Shown here: in pieces, positions 7,870-15,897 of the stretch
Layout of the letters: every line of letters starts with the position of its first letter
Numbering within the stretch: position 1 is the stretch's first letter
Assembly (NCBI GenBank): GCA_964355545.1
Contig: CAYHEK010000015.1
Coordinates: 1 to 24,221 of the forward strand
Reading direction: 5' to 3'
Length of the DNA: 24,221 bases
Origin: JAPLGE01 sp964355545
GTDB taxonomy: Bacteria; Bipolaricaulota; Bipolaricaulia; UBA7950; UBA9294
Made by a program: the position numbers and the translations under genes
Notes under the pieces: model-generated
Told to the model about the DNA's origin: nothing
Databases searched by the model: none
The model's input: only the letters and a program-made list of their open reading frames with translations

Positions 7870-8191
7870 GACGTCCCTCCTCGTTCTTTTGTCTTCGTTC
7901 TCCGTGGTCTGCGGCCTTCCCGGCGCCGAGGAGCACCGGCCGAAGGAGCTCCTCGATCTTCGCCGTGAGGTCGTTCGCCTTGGAAAGCGTCAGGCAGACC
8001 ACCCTCCCGTCCTTTTCCCACGTGGTGATCGCGAGCTTGTCACCCGGCGCGATCCCGGCCTGATCGCGCAGCTCCTTCGGGAGCACCATCTGCCCGCGAG
8101 CATCGACACTCACGATCGCCACCACCTGACAGGTCCCCGGCCCGCCGCAGCAGGCGGCCGGGGTTTCGTGGGTCTCCTTCGATTTCGGCAT
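7859..8191 (-). CDS. HgcC-like AbrB/SpoVT-domain regulator with N-terminal Cys cluster
   Basis: This 110-residue protein has an N-terminal cysteine cluster (C14, C15, C21 in ACCGGPGTC) followed by a swapped-hairpin AbrB-type DNA-binding domain (IVSVDARGQMVLPKELRDQAGI.PGDKLAI). It matches the group annotated as HgcAB-associated protein (HgcC), found beside mercury-methylation genes and also near arsenic genes. Here no hgcA or hgcB is visible; the partner is arsM. The cysteines could sense arsenite or another thiophilic metal, which is my inference. ATG 8191 has a perfect AGGAGG about 5 bases upstream. A promoter with a palindrome at the expected start of transcription lies immediately upstream, so autoregulation is likely. 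Confidence 0.85.
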   Translation of the reverse strand: MPKSKETHETPAACCGGPGTCQVVAIVSVDARGQMVLPKELRDQAGIAPGDKLAITTWEKDGRVVCLTLSKANDLTAKIEELLRPVLLGAGKAADHGERRQKNEEGRRER

Positions 8192-8218
8192 CGGTTCCTC
8201 CTAAATATTCCGCCCGAG

Positions 8219-8239
8219 CTGATTCTTCTGAATAATCAG
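8219..8239. promoter_or_regulatory. 21-bp near-perfect palindrome, candidate operator
   Basis: The left half CTGATTCTTC (8219-8228), one central base, and the right half GAATAATCAG (8230-8239) match as an inverted repeat at 9 of 10 positions. It begins about 7 bases downstream of the -10 box for the HgcC-like/arsM operon, where a bound repressor would block initiation. The binding protein is not known: the HgcC-like protein or an ArsR encoded elsewhere are the obvious candidates. Confidence 0.65.
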
Positions 8240-8245
8240 GGATGG

Positions 8246-8273
8246 AGTATATCGCAGAATGTCGCTGAGTCAA
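8246..8273 (-). promoter_or_regulatory. Sigma70-type promoter for the HgcC-like/arsM operon
   Basis: On the minus strand, TTGACT (8268-8273), a 16-base spacer and TATACT (8246-8251) give the best sigma70 consensus match in the window. The start of transcription would fall near 8239, at the edge of the palindrome. Confidence 0.75.
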
Positions 8274-8374
8274 GAGGGTCAGGGTCAGGTCTTGACATGC
8301 AAGTTTTCTCGTTGCTCTCGGCACACCATCTTGATCACTGCCGAGACCATCAAAGGGGTCAGGCCTGCTCTTGA
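8269..8374 (+). repeat. REP-like GGGTCAGG motif copies with inverted flanks
   Basis: GTCAAGA (8269-8275) and TCTTGAC (8290-8296) are inverted around GGGTCAGGGTCAGG. A related copy, GGGGTCAGGCCTGCTCTTGA, lies at 8355-8374 in direct orientation. Such GGGTCAGG...CTTGA strings resemble the flanks of REP-associated or IS200-like transposase genes, but no transposase frame is intact here. This is part of a 473-base stretch (8192-8664) with no gene: it also holds the operon promoter and operator on the minus strand and, from 8375 to about 8595, nothing I can identify. Confidence 0.35.
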
Positions 8375-8598
8375 TCTTTGACGCCTTATGTCGCTTCTCA
8401 AGTGGCGAGGTGGGGCCTCGCCGGGAGACGGTGCGGAGTCGCGTCGTGCGCTCCTACATTCGCCGGTTCTCTGATCGCCTCCGCTTCGGCCAGCCGGGAA
8501 TTGGGGGGTCTCGACGCCGTGCTGCTCGTGGGCTCCTGCGCAGAGGCGGGGGCGCTGAAGGGGCCCGGCCTCCAGGCTCATCAGAAGAAAGGGGCGGA

Positions 8599-8627
8599 TT
8601 CACGCCCTGCCCCGTTTGTGCTACGCT
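8599..8627 (+). promoter_or_regulatory. Candidate promoter for the propeller lipoprotein
   Basis: TTCACG (8599-8604), a 17-base spacer and TACGCT (8622-8627) lie about 40 bases before GTG 8665. Both boxes match the consensus weakly. Confidence 0.3.
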
Positions 8628-8664
8628 AGACTGTCTCAAGTGGCCAGAGAAAAGGAGGTTCACG

Positions 8665-10002
8665 GTGACGAGACGGATCTTGTGTCCAGGCATCGGCCTT
8701 CTTCTGTTAGTCCTCGCTCTTGCGGGGTGTGACTGGTTCGCCCCGCCCCTGCCGCCGACGGTGACGCTCGTCCCGGCGAGCGGCGCGGTCAACACGAGGG
8801 TCACGATCGTCGGAACGGGCTTCGGTGCATCGCAGGCCGGAAGCGCGGTCTCGTTCGATGGGGTCGCGGCCTCCGTCCTCTCCTGGAGCGACACGAGCAT
8901 CTCGGTCCGCGTCCCCGTGCTTCCGACCCCCGGCGGCGAGTCAACCGTCGCCCCGGTGGTCGTGACGGTCGGCGGCGAGATCGCCGGCACCGGGACGTTC
9001 ACCGTGCTCCGCGGCATCCTCTACGTGGCCGAGCGATGGCTTAACCAGGTGATTTGTCTCGCGAACCCGGACGGAGCCGAGTCGATCGACCTCACGACGA
9101 GCGGGGTTGCGCGGTGGCCGCAGTGGTCACCGGACGGGACGAGGATCGCCTTCATGCGCAACTTCGAGGGGAACGAGGAGATCTACGTCATGGGCGCGGA
9201 CGGGACGGACGAGCTCCGCCTGACGAACAACCTCGCGCTCGACCAGTTCCCCGCGTGGTCGCCCGACGGGGCGAACATCGTCTTTCAGTCGAACCGGGAC
9301 GGGAACTACGAGGTGTACGTCACGGACGCCAACGGCGGGAGCCCGATCAACCTCACGCGCCACGCCGACGTCGACGCCTGGCCTTCGTGGTCGCCCGACG
9401 GCACGAAGATCCTCTTCTACTCCATGCGTCCGCCTGTGTTGCACACCTCTGGCGACGTCCGGCCGACCATCATCTTCGACGGCGACAACCTGGAAGTGAT
9501 GATCATGGACCCCGACGGGAGCGACGTGACCGACCTCTCGGAGAACCTCCAGACCGACTGGTTCCCCTTCTGGTCCCCGGACGGGACGAAAATCGCTTTC
9601 CAGAGCGACCGCGACGGCACGGGGGAGATCTTCTCCATGGCGAGCGACGGAACGAACCAGAGGAACCTCACGGGGAACCCTGCGCTCGATGGCGCGCCGG
9701 CCTGGTCTCCCGACGGATCGAAGATTGCCTTCGTCAGCATGCGCGACGGGAACGAGGAGATCTACGTGATGAACGCCGACGGCTCCGGCCAGATGCGGCT
9801 GACGAACAACGCGGCCTGGGACGCCGGCCCCTCCTGGTCACCGGACGGGACACAGATCGCGTTCGAGAGCGGCCGGGACGGAGACTACCGCGTCTACGTC
9901 ATGGACGCCGACGGCACGGACCAGCGCAGGCTCACGCACGAGAGGAGCGGCTACCCGGTCTGGACCGAGTCCCGCTGGGTCGTGGCGAGGCCGGGGCCCT
10001 GA
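8665..10002 (+). CDS. Lipoprotein with IPT/TIG domain and six-repeat TolB-like beta-propeller
   Basis: This is a 445-residue lipoprotein. Its signal peptide ends in the lipobox LAGC, with the lipidated cysteine at residue 22. An IPT/TIG immunoglobulin-like domain follows at about residues 29-115 (PPTVTLVPASGAVNTRVTIVG, with V-S-F-D-G near the middle). Six PD40/WD40-like repeats come next, each with a WSPDG core followed by a K/R/N-I-x-F strand, then a D-G-N-x-E-I/V-Y-V turn and a D-G-T/S-x-x-x-x-L-T segment; the third repeat carries an insertion of roughly 17 residues. GTG 8665 is the start because AAAAGGAGG lies 6 bases upstream; the open frame extends further upstream without coding character. 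It is probably surface or periplasmic and binds protein or glycan; its partner is unknown. Confidence 0.85.
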   Translation: MTRRILCPGIGLLLLVLALAGCDWFAPPLPPTVTLVPASGAVNTRVTIVGTGFGASQAGSAVSFDGVAASVLSWSDTSISVRVPVLPTPGGESTVAPVVVTVGGEIAGTGTFTVLRGILYVAERWLNQVICLANPDGAESIDLTTSGVARWPQWSPDGTRIAFMRNFEGNEEIYVMGADGTDELRLTNNLALDQFPAWSPDGANIVFQSNRDGNYEVYVTDANGGSPINLTRHADVDAWPSWSPDGTKILFYSMRPPVLHTSGDVRPTIIFDGDNLEVMIMDPDGSDVTDLSENLQTDWFPFWSPDGTKIAFQSDRDGTGEIFSMASDGTNQRNLTGNPALDGAPAWSPDGSKIAFVSMRDGNEEIYVMNADGSGQMRLTNNAAWDAGPSWSPDGTQIAFESGRDGDYRVYVMDADGTDQRRLTHERSGYPVWTESRWVVARPGP

Positions 10003-10030
10003 GGAAGGACGGCTTCGGGCGCCGTCTTCC
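10003..10030 (+). terminator. Hairpin directly after the lipoprotein stop codon
   Basis: GGAAG plus ACGGC (10003-10013, one bulged G) pairs with GCCGTCTTCC (10021-10030) around a 7-base loop. It begins one base after the stop codon. It lacks a T-run, so intrinsic termination is likely but weak. Confidence 0.5.
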
Positions 10031-10124
10031 GGTTCCCGTAGGGGGAGGGGCCATTCCGGACGTCGCGACGCTTCGGGTGTCTCCGCCCAGCGGACCGTGC
10101 CCTCCCGCCCTACCCCGCTGCCGA

Positions 10125-10153
10125 TTGCCTTTTGCGCGGCTCGTGAGTATGAT
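10125..10153 (+). promoter_or_regulatory. Sigma70-type promoter for the hydrogenase operon
   Basis: TTGCCT (10125-10130), a 17-base spacer and TATGAT (10148-10153) precede the first hydrogenase-operon gene, leaving a leader of about 85 bases. The -35 box is identical to that of the DUF4389 promoter. Confidence 0.6.
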
Positions 10154-10245
10154 CCACCCCCGGTGGCCGAAAGCGACGGTCCCCGTGGACAAAACGATAG
10201 ATCTGAAACATCGGAGAACGCCGTGAGGGGGCTGCCGGGGGGGGT

Positions 10246-11679
10246 ATGGTAGAGGACGTTCTCCTGCTCGTCGCGGTGTTTGCACCGTTCGGCGGAGCGC
10301 TCTTCCTTCCTCTTTTTGGCCAAATCTCGACGTACCTCCGCAACTACCTCGCGTTCGCCTTTGTCCTGGCGTCGCTGGGTTGCTCACTTGCGCTCGTCCC
10401 CGGCGCTCTTGCCGGCCAGGTCCCGTCATTCACCGTCTCCGGGCCCCTGGGGCTTTCGCTTGGCTTCGGCGCGGACGCCCTCGCCGTCTTCATGGCGATC
10501 GTCTCCTCGCTCGTCGGGGCGATCATCATCCTCTTCTCGTTCGACTACATCAGCCACTACGAAAACCAGAACGAGTACTACCTGATGGCTGTCTTGTTCC
10601 TTGGTTCAATGATGGGTCTCGTCTTCTCGACGAACCTCGTCTTCCTCTTCGTCTTCTGGGAGATCACCGGGATCGCGAGCTGGAGGCTCATCGGCTTCTA
10701 CCGCGGAAAGACGGATGTGCTCAAGGCGGACAAGGCCTTCCTGGTCACGGCGCTCGGAGCCCTCGTGATGCTCGTGGGGATTCTCGCTGTCTACGGCCTC
10801 ACGGGGACGTTCGACCTCACCGCGATGAAGGGGTTTTCGCTCCCGTGGTCGGTCTCGGCGCTCCTCCTCGTGGGGATGCTCTCCAAGTCGGCGACCCTCC
10901 CCTTCCAGACATGGCTTCCCGACGCCGGCGTGGCCCCCTCGCCCGTCACCGCCCTCCTGCACGCCGCGGTCCTCGTCAAGATCGGCGTGTACGTGTTCGC
11001 GCGGCTCTTCCTCGCGACCTTCGCCTTCGACGAAGCGCTGCGCACGGGGATCGTCGCGATCGCGGCGGCGAGCGCCCTCGTGAGCGCGGGGGCGGCACTG
11101 ATCGACACGGACTTTAAGCGGATCGTTGCCTACTCCACGGTGAGCCAGATCGGCTTCATCTTCCTCGGGTTTGCGAGCGGGACCCCGCTCGGCGCGGCCG
11201 GCGCGCTCCTCTACATCCTGATGCACGGCCTCGCCAAGGCCGGGCTCTTCCTCTCGGCGGGGATCGTCGAGCAGAATGCCGGGACGAAGGACATCACGAA
11301 GCTCGGCGGCCTTTACCGCACGATGCCCTGGACCGCGGGGGCGTTCCTCCTGTGCGTCTTCTCGGTCATGGGGATCCCGCCCTTCGGCGGCTTCTTCGGC
11401 AAGTACCTCGTGATCTCTTCTGCGGTCTTAAGCGGCGAGCTCGCCCTCGGGGCCGTCTTCCTCGCGGGTGCCTTCCTCACGATCCTCTACCTCTTCCGGC
11501 TCTTCTCGAAGGTCTTCCTCGGCGAGACGAAGGGGACGCCGGCCGTGGAGAAGTCGCGCCTCATGGTCGCCTGCGTCGTCCTCCTTGCGGCCCTCTCCCT
11601 CGCCGGCGGGCTCCTCGTGAGCTGGCCGTCTCTTCTCGCCAAAGTCGCGGTCTTCCAGATGCTCGGGGTGAGCGGATGA
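10246..11679 (+). CDS. Antiporter-like (NuoL/MrpA-type) subunit of the hydrogenase complex
   Basis: This 477-residue polytopic protein of the Proton_antipo_M family is one of the ion-pumping modules of the membrane arm. Key residues are present: E139 in FWEITGIASWRLIGFY (the TM5 glutamate), K214 in MLSKSATLPFQTWLPDA (the TM7 lysine), H239 and K245 in LLHAAVLVKIG (TM8), and K386 in PPFGGFFGKYLV (TM12). The sequence is closest in style to NuoL and HyfB/MbhH-type proteins but lacks a long C-terminal amphipathic helix. ATG 10246 has no ordinary Shine-Dalgarno; instead a run of eight G lies immediately before it. It is the first gene of a twelve-gene operon and overlaps the next by ATGA at 11676. 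Confidence 0.92.
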   Translation: MVEDVLLLVAVFAPFGGALFLPLFGQISTYLRNYLAFAFVLASLGCSLALVPGALAGQVPSFTVSGPLGLSLGFGADALAVFMAIVSSLVGAIIILFSFDYISHYENQNEYYLMAVLFLGSMMGLVFSTNLVFLFVFWEITGIASWRLIGFYRGKTDVLKADKAFLVTALGALVMLVGILAVYGLTGTFDLTAMKGFSLPWSVSALLLVGMLSKSATLPFQTWLPDAGVAPSPVTALLHAAVLVKIGVYVFARLFLATFAFDEALRTGIVAIAAASALVSAGAALIDTDFKRIVAYSTVSQIGFIFLGFASGTPLGAAGALLYILMHGLAKAGLFLSAGIVEQNAGTKDITKLGGLYRTMPWTAGAFLLCVFSVMGIPPFGGFFGKYLVISSAVLSGELALGAVFLAGAFLTILYLFRLFSKVFLGETKGTPAVEKSRLMVACVVLLAALSLAGGLLVSWPSLLAKVAVFQMLGVSG

Positions 11680-13529
11680 GCCCGTACCTCCTTCCTCTCG
11701 CGATCGGCCTCCCGATCGTCGCTTGTCTCCTCGCCCTAGCGCTCCCGAGCCGCAGAGCGCGCTGGGCGGCCGGGGCCCTCGCCGCGTTCACCTCCGCGCT
11801 GGAGCTCGGCCTCGCGATCTACCTCTTCCCGCACGACCTCGCGATTGCCTACCCCTGGATGGGGTTCGGGATCGAGTTTGCCCTGAGACTATCGCGTTTC
11901 AGCGCGTTCATCTTGCTTGCCATCGCGAGCTTCGGGTTCCTCGTCTCCGTCTACTCGAGCGTCTCCATGGCCGGCTCCCCCTCGTCGCGGCGCTACCACG
12001 CCTGGGTCCTCCTGACCCTAGGGATGGCGGCCGGCGCGGTCCTCGCGGACAACCTGGTCCTTCTCCTCGTCTTCTGGGAGGGCCTCGCCCTCACCCTGTT
12101 CGCCATGATCGCGGCGGGGAAGACAAGGCCGTTCGGGACGGCGATCAAGGCGTTCGTCATCGCCGGGGTCACCGAGCTGTGCATGACGTTCGGCGTCATC
12201 CTCGCCGGACACCTCGCGGGGACGCTCTCCATGTCGGCGATCCGCCTCCCGCTCGACGGGTTGGGAAGCGTGGCCTTCCTTCTCCTCATGATCGGGGCGA
12301 TCGGGAAGGCGGGAGCGATGCCCTTCCATAGCTGGATTCCAGACGCGGCGGTCGACGCGCCGCTTCCCTTCATGGCGCTCCTCCCGGCGAGTCTCGAGAA
12401 GCTTCTTGGGATCTACTTCCTCGCGCGGATCTCGCTCGACCTGTTCACCCTCAAGCCCGAGTCGTGGGTCTCGCCGGTCCTCATGGGAGTCGGCGCGGCA
12501 ACGATCCTTCTCGCGGTGATGATGGCCCTCGTGCAGAAGGACTACAAGCGCCTTCTCTCCTACCACGCCATCAGCCAGGTCGGCTACATGATCCTCGGGA
12601 TCGGGACGGCTCTCCCGATCGGGATCGTCGGCGGGCTCTTCCACATGGTGAATAATGCTCTCTACAAGTCGTCCCTCTTCCTCTCCAGTGGATCGGTGGA
12701 GAGGCAGGCGGGAACGACGGACCTTGGGAAGCTCGGAGGGCTCTGGCGCAAGATGCCGGTGACCGCGATCTGCTTCGTCATCGCCGCCGTGTCCATCTCA
12801 GGAGTCCCGCCGTTCAACGGATTCTTCTCCAAGGAGCTCGTGTACGACGGGGCGCTTGAGCGGGGCTGGATCTTCTACGCCGTCGCGCTTCTTGGGTCCT
12901 TCTTCACGGCGGCCTCCTTCCTGAAGCTGGGACACGCCGCCTACTTCGGGAAGCCGGCCGAGGAGACGCGGAAGGTGAAGGAGGCCCCCTGGCCGATGCT
13001 TTTCCCGATGATCGTCCTCGCCGGGCTGTGCGTCCTCTTTGGGGTCGCGAACAGCCTTCCACTGAGGCACCTGATCGAGCCGGCGGTTGGAGGAGCGCTG
13101 GGTGAGGGGGAGAGCTTCGCCGGGTTCCCGTCGAGCCGCGTCCTCGTCGGGCTGACCCTCGCCGTGCTGGTCGGGGCTTGCCTCAACCACGCGTTCGGCG
13201 TGAGGCGGACCGGGAGGGGACTCGGGGCGGTCGACCACATCCACTACGCGCCCGGCCTGCACACGGTCTACGGCGCTGCGGAGAAAGGCTGGCTTGACCC
13301 GTACACCATTGGGCGGTGGGTCGTGAAAGCCTGCGCCGTTTTTCTCTTCTGGATCGACCGGGTGATCGACTGGCTGTACGCCGGCCTCGCCACGAAGTCG
13401 GCGCTCGGTGTCGCGTGGGTCCTGCGGGTGGCGCACAACGGGAACCTGAACCGCTACATCCTCTGGTCGATCGCCGGGGCGATCGCGGTCATCCTCTTTG
13501 TCTTCGCATTCTTCGGGGGGCTACGATGA
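11676..13529 (+). CDS. Antiporter-like (NuoL-type) subunit with extended C-terminus
   Basis: This is a 617-residue second Proton_antipo_M subunit. It carries E135 in VFWEGLALTLFAM, K211 in IGKAGAMPFHSWIPDA and K386 in PPFNGFFSKELV. After the antiporter core (to about residue 490), an additional roughly 130 residues contain more membrane spans and end with a long hydrophobic helix; this resembles the NuoL C-terminus, where a transverse helix runs along the membrane arm. ATG 11676 overlaps the upstream stop (ATGA), and its own stop overlaps the next ATG in the same way. The sequence differs clearly from its neighbours, so this is not a local duplication. Confidence 0.92.
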   Translation: MSPYLLPLAIGLPIVACLLALALPSRRARWAAGALAAFTSALELGLAIYLFPHDLAIAYPWMGFGIEFALRLSRFSAFILLAIASFGFLVSVYSSVSMAGSPSSRRYHAWVLLTLGMAAGAVLADNLVLLLVFWEGLALTLFAMIAAGKTRPFGTAIKAFVIAGVTELCMTFGVILAGHLAGTLSMSAIRLPLDGLGSVAFLLLMIGAIGKAGAMPFHSWIPDAAVDAPLPFMALLPASLEKLLGIYFLARISLDLFTLKPESWVSPVLMGVGAATILLAVMMALVQKDYKRLLSYHAISQVGYMILGIGTALPIGIVGGLFHMVNNALYKSSLFLSSGSVERQAGTTDLGKLGGLWRKMPVTAICFVIAAVSISGVPPFNGFFSKELVYDGALERGWIFYAVALLGSFFTAASFLKLGHAAYFGKPAEETRKVKEAPWPMLFPMIVLAGLCVLFGVANSLPLRHLIEPAVGGALGEGESFAGFPSSRVLVGLTLAVLVGACLNHAFGVRRTGRGLGAVDHIHYAPGLHTVYGAAEKGWLDPYTIGRWVVKACAVFLFWIDRVIDWLYAGLATKSALGVAWVLRVAHNGNLNRYILWSIAGAIAVILFVFAFFGGLR

Positions 13530-15093
13530 GCGACTTCCTGCTCCTCGTCCCCTTTGGCGCCCTCGTCCTCTCGAACCTTCTCCCGAAGCGGGCCCGCGGT
13601 GCCGCGTCGTGGATCTCCTTTGGCATCCTCGCCGCGGAGGCCGTGGCCGCGTTTCTCGAGCGGTTCGTCGTGATCGACTGGTCTTTCCTCGCGCCGCTCG
13701 AGCGTGTCCTTGGGTTCCACCTCGCGGTCGATCATTTGAGCGGGGTGCTCCTTCTCTGCGCCGGGATCGTCGGCATGGCGGCCCTCCTCGTTGCGCGCCG
13801 GACCCTCTCTGACCCGCGCGACCGGTTCACCTTCGCGAACCTCGTCCTCGTCGCGCTCGTCGGGATGAACGGGATCGCCATGGTGCGGGACCTGTTCACC
13901 CTGTACGTCTTCGTCGAGGTGACCGCGGTCGCGACCTTCATCCTGATCACCCTCCGGCACGAAGGGCAAGCCTTCGAGGGCGCCTGGAAGTACATCATCC
14001 TGTCGGCGGTGGCGAGCGTCCTCATGCTCTCGTCGATCGCGCTCTTCCTCCTCTCGGTCGGCGGGATCTCGCTCGACGAGGTGAAGGCAGCGCTCGGGCC
14101 TCCAGGGACCCTTCCGTGGGTGGCGACGGCGCTCTTCCTGTGCGGTCTCTTCGTTAAGGGAGCGCTCGTCCCGTTCCACGGCTGGCTTGCCGACGCGTAC
14201 ACCGCCGCGCCGGCGCCGGTGTCCGTGTTCATGGCCGGGATCGTCACCAAGGCCTCGGGGATCTTCGCCCTCCTGCGGATCGTCTCTTCCACCGTCGGGA
14301 CGGCACTCCCCGGCCGCGAGATCCTGCTCGTCGTGGGGGCGCTCACCATCGTGGTCGGAGCGTTCCTCGCGCTCGGGCAGTCGAACATGAAGCGGATGCT
14401 CGCCTACTCGAGCGTGAGCCAGATGGGCTACATCGTGCTCGCGCTCGGGGGCGACCTGCGCCTGGGGATCGTGGCCGCGGCGCTCCACTTCTTCAATCAC
14501 GCGGTCTCCAAGTCCCAGCTCTTCGCGAACGCCGCGGCGATCGAGGAAAGGCTGGGGACCCTGGACATGGACAAGATGGGCGGGNNNNNNNNNNNNNNNN
14601 NNNNNNNNNNNNNNNNNNNNNNNNNNNNNNNNNNNNNNNNNNNNNNNNNNNNNNNNNNNNNNNNNNNNNNNNNNNNNNNNNNNNCGCCGCGGCGATCGAG
14701 GAAAGGCTGGGGACCCTGGACATGGACAAGATGGGCGGGATCGCGGCGCGGATGCCGGTGACCGGCGGGACGACGGCCGTCGCGACCCTGTCCATCGCCG
14801 GGCTTCCGCCCCTCGCTGGCTTCTGGAGCAAGCTTTTGATCGTGATGGCCCTGTGGAACGCGAAGGAGTACGCCTTTGCCGCGGTCGCGATCCTCACGAG
14901 CCTGGTGACGCTCGCCTACTTCCTCTCCCTGCAGCGGCGGGTCTTCTTTGGGAAGACGCTGCCGCAGTGGGCTGAGGTGCGCGAGGCCGGGATCGGGCTC
15001 CTCGTGCCCGTGGTCGCTCTCGCCCTGATCACGGTTTTACTGGGCCTGGGGTTCCCCTTCGCCCTGCACGTCCTTCTGGGAGGCGGAAGATGA
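13526..15093 (+). CDS. Antiporter-like (NuoN/MrpD-type) subunit, split by a false assembly gap
   Basis: This is the third Proton_antipo_M subunit. The left part (13526-14584) includes E131 in YVFVEVTAVATF and K211 in LFVKGALVPFHGWLADAY; the right part includes PPLAGFWSKLLI. A run of 100 Ns (14585-14684) interrupts it, but the 55 bases before the gap are repeated exactly after it. Removing the Ns and one copy (155 bases) puts both halves in one frame and gives a 470-residue protein with no missing motif, of normal length for the family. As written, the sequence is frameshifted across the gap. The start at 13526 and the end at 15093 both overlap the neighbouring genes by ATGA. Confidence 0.9.
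14530..14584 (+). repeat. Left copy of 55-bp direct repeat at the gap edge
   Basis: This stretch is identical to 14685-14739. It codes for part of the antiporter subunit (ending DMDKMGG). The two contig ends overlap; this is not a biological repeat. Confidence 0.95.
14585..14684. other. Assembly gap of 100 Ns
   Basis: The run is exactly 100 N, a conventional scaffold-gap placeholder rather than a measured distance. Confidence 0.99.
14685..14739 (+). repeat. Right copy of 55-bp direct repeat at the gap edge
   Basis: This stretch is identical to 14530-14584 and continues directly into the rest of the antiporter gene (GIAARMPVTGG). Confidence 0.95.
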
Positions 15094-15584
15094 GCTTGAT
15101 GACCGCCCTCCTCGTCGTCTTGGTGCTTGCGGCCTTGTGGGCGTCGATGGCGACCCTGCTCCTCCGCGCGACCCTCGCCCTCGCCCTCACGAGCGCGATG
15201 CTCGCTGTGGTCATGTTTAGCCTAGGCGCGACCTTGGCCGGGGTCATCGAGCTTTCCGTGTGCGCGGGGCTCATCTCGGTCGTCTTCGTGAGCGTCACGA
15301 GCCTCACGCAGCGGCGGCCGTTTAAGGACTACGCCGCCCGAAGAAAAAGCCGGCTCCGTCGGTTCTGGCCGCTTCCCTTCGTCCTGATCGGCCTGGGGGT
15401 CGGCCTCTCCTTCGTCCACGCGCCCGTCCAGATCGCGATGCCCTTGCCGACGCCGGACGGCGACGTGCGCACGGTCCTGTGGAATCTGCGGCAGCTCGAC
15501 CTCTTCGGACAGATCCTGATCCTGCTGGCGGGGGTCTTTGGGGTGCTCGTCCTCTTCAAGAAGGAGGCGAAGGATGGCGATTGA
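15090..15584 (+). CDS. NuoJ-like membrane subunit
   Basis: This 164-residue membrane protein has about five spans. The segment GATLAGVIELSVCAGLISVVFVS matches the conserved third helix of NuoJ, which carries the pi-bulge that moves during complex I turnover. A basic loop (ARRKSRLRR) separates the first three spans from a further span, and a last hydrophobic helix is followed by a charged tail. ATG 15090 overlaps the previous stop. Hyc- and Hyf-type hydrogenases have no J subunit in their operons, so its presence brings this complex closer to true complex I. Confidence 0.85.
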   Translation: MSLMTALLVVLVLAALWASMATLLLRATLALALTSAMLAVVMFSLGATLAGVIELSVCAGLISVVFVSVTSLTQRRPFKDYAARRKSRLRRFWPLPFVLIGLGVGLSFVHAPVQIAMPLPTPDGDVRTVLWNLRQLDLFGQILILLAGVFGVLVLFKKEAKDGD

Positions 15585-15894
15585 GATCCCGCAATCCTTC
15601 TGGCTCTACTTCCTCTTCTTCGCCCTCCTCCTCGTCGACGGGCTGTGGTGCATGCTCGCCACCCGGAACCTCGTGCGGATCTTGATTGGGCTTGAGATCC
15701 TGATGAAGTCGGTCACCTTCTTCCTCGTCGTCGCCGGATACCTCTCCGGGAGGATGGCGCTCGCGCAGGCGCTCGTCATCACGGTGATCGTCATCGAGGT
15801 CGTTGTGGTCGTGGTCGTCGCGGGGGTCATCCTCGGCTTCTTCCGCAAGCACGACTCCCTCGACGTGGACAAGACGCGCACCATGAAGGGGTAG
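15574..15894 (+). CDS. nuoK: NuoK-like (MrpC-type) membrane subunit
   Basis: This is a 106-residue protein with three membrane helices. Both membrane-buried glutamates needed in NuoK are present: E41 in LIGLEILMKS (equivalent to E36 of E. coli NuoK) and E75 in VIVIEVVVVVVV (equivalent to E72). These residues link the quinone or catalytic region to the antiporter modules. AAGGAGG lies 6 bases before ATG 15574, and the gene overlaps the NuoJ-like gene by 11 bases. The length is normal for NuoK. Confidence 0.9.
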   Translation: MAIEIPQSFWLYFLFFALLLVDGLWCMLATRNLVRILIGLEILMKSVTFFLVVAGYLSGRMALAQALVITVIVIEVVVVVVVAGVILGFFRKHDSLDVDKTRTMKG

Positions 15895-15897
15895 GCG

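Noticed and set aside
8285..8581. Minus-strand frame that might be a transposase remnant near the GGGTCAGG motifs
   Set aside because: Only the last few dozen residues have any resemblance to transposon-flanking sequence and no catalytic motif is visible; I kept only the repeat itself at low confidence.
9054..10226. 390-codon plus-strand frame within the propeller lipoprotein
   Set aside because: It is an out-of-frame shadow of the regular WSPDG repeats; its apparent repeats only mirror those of the true frame.
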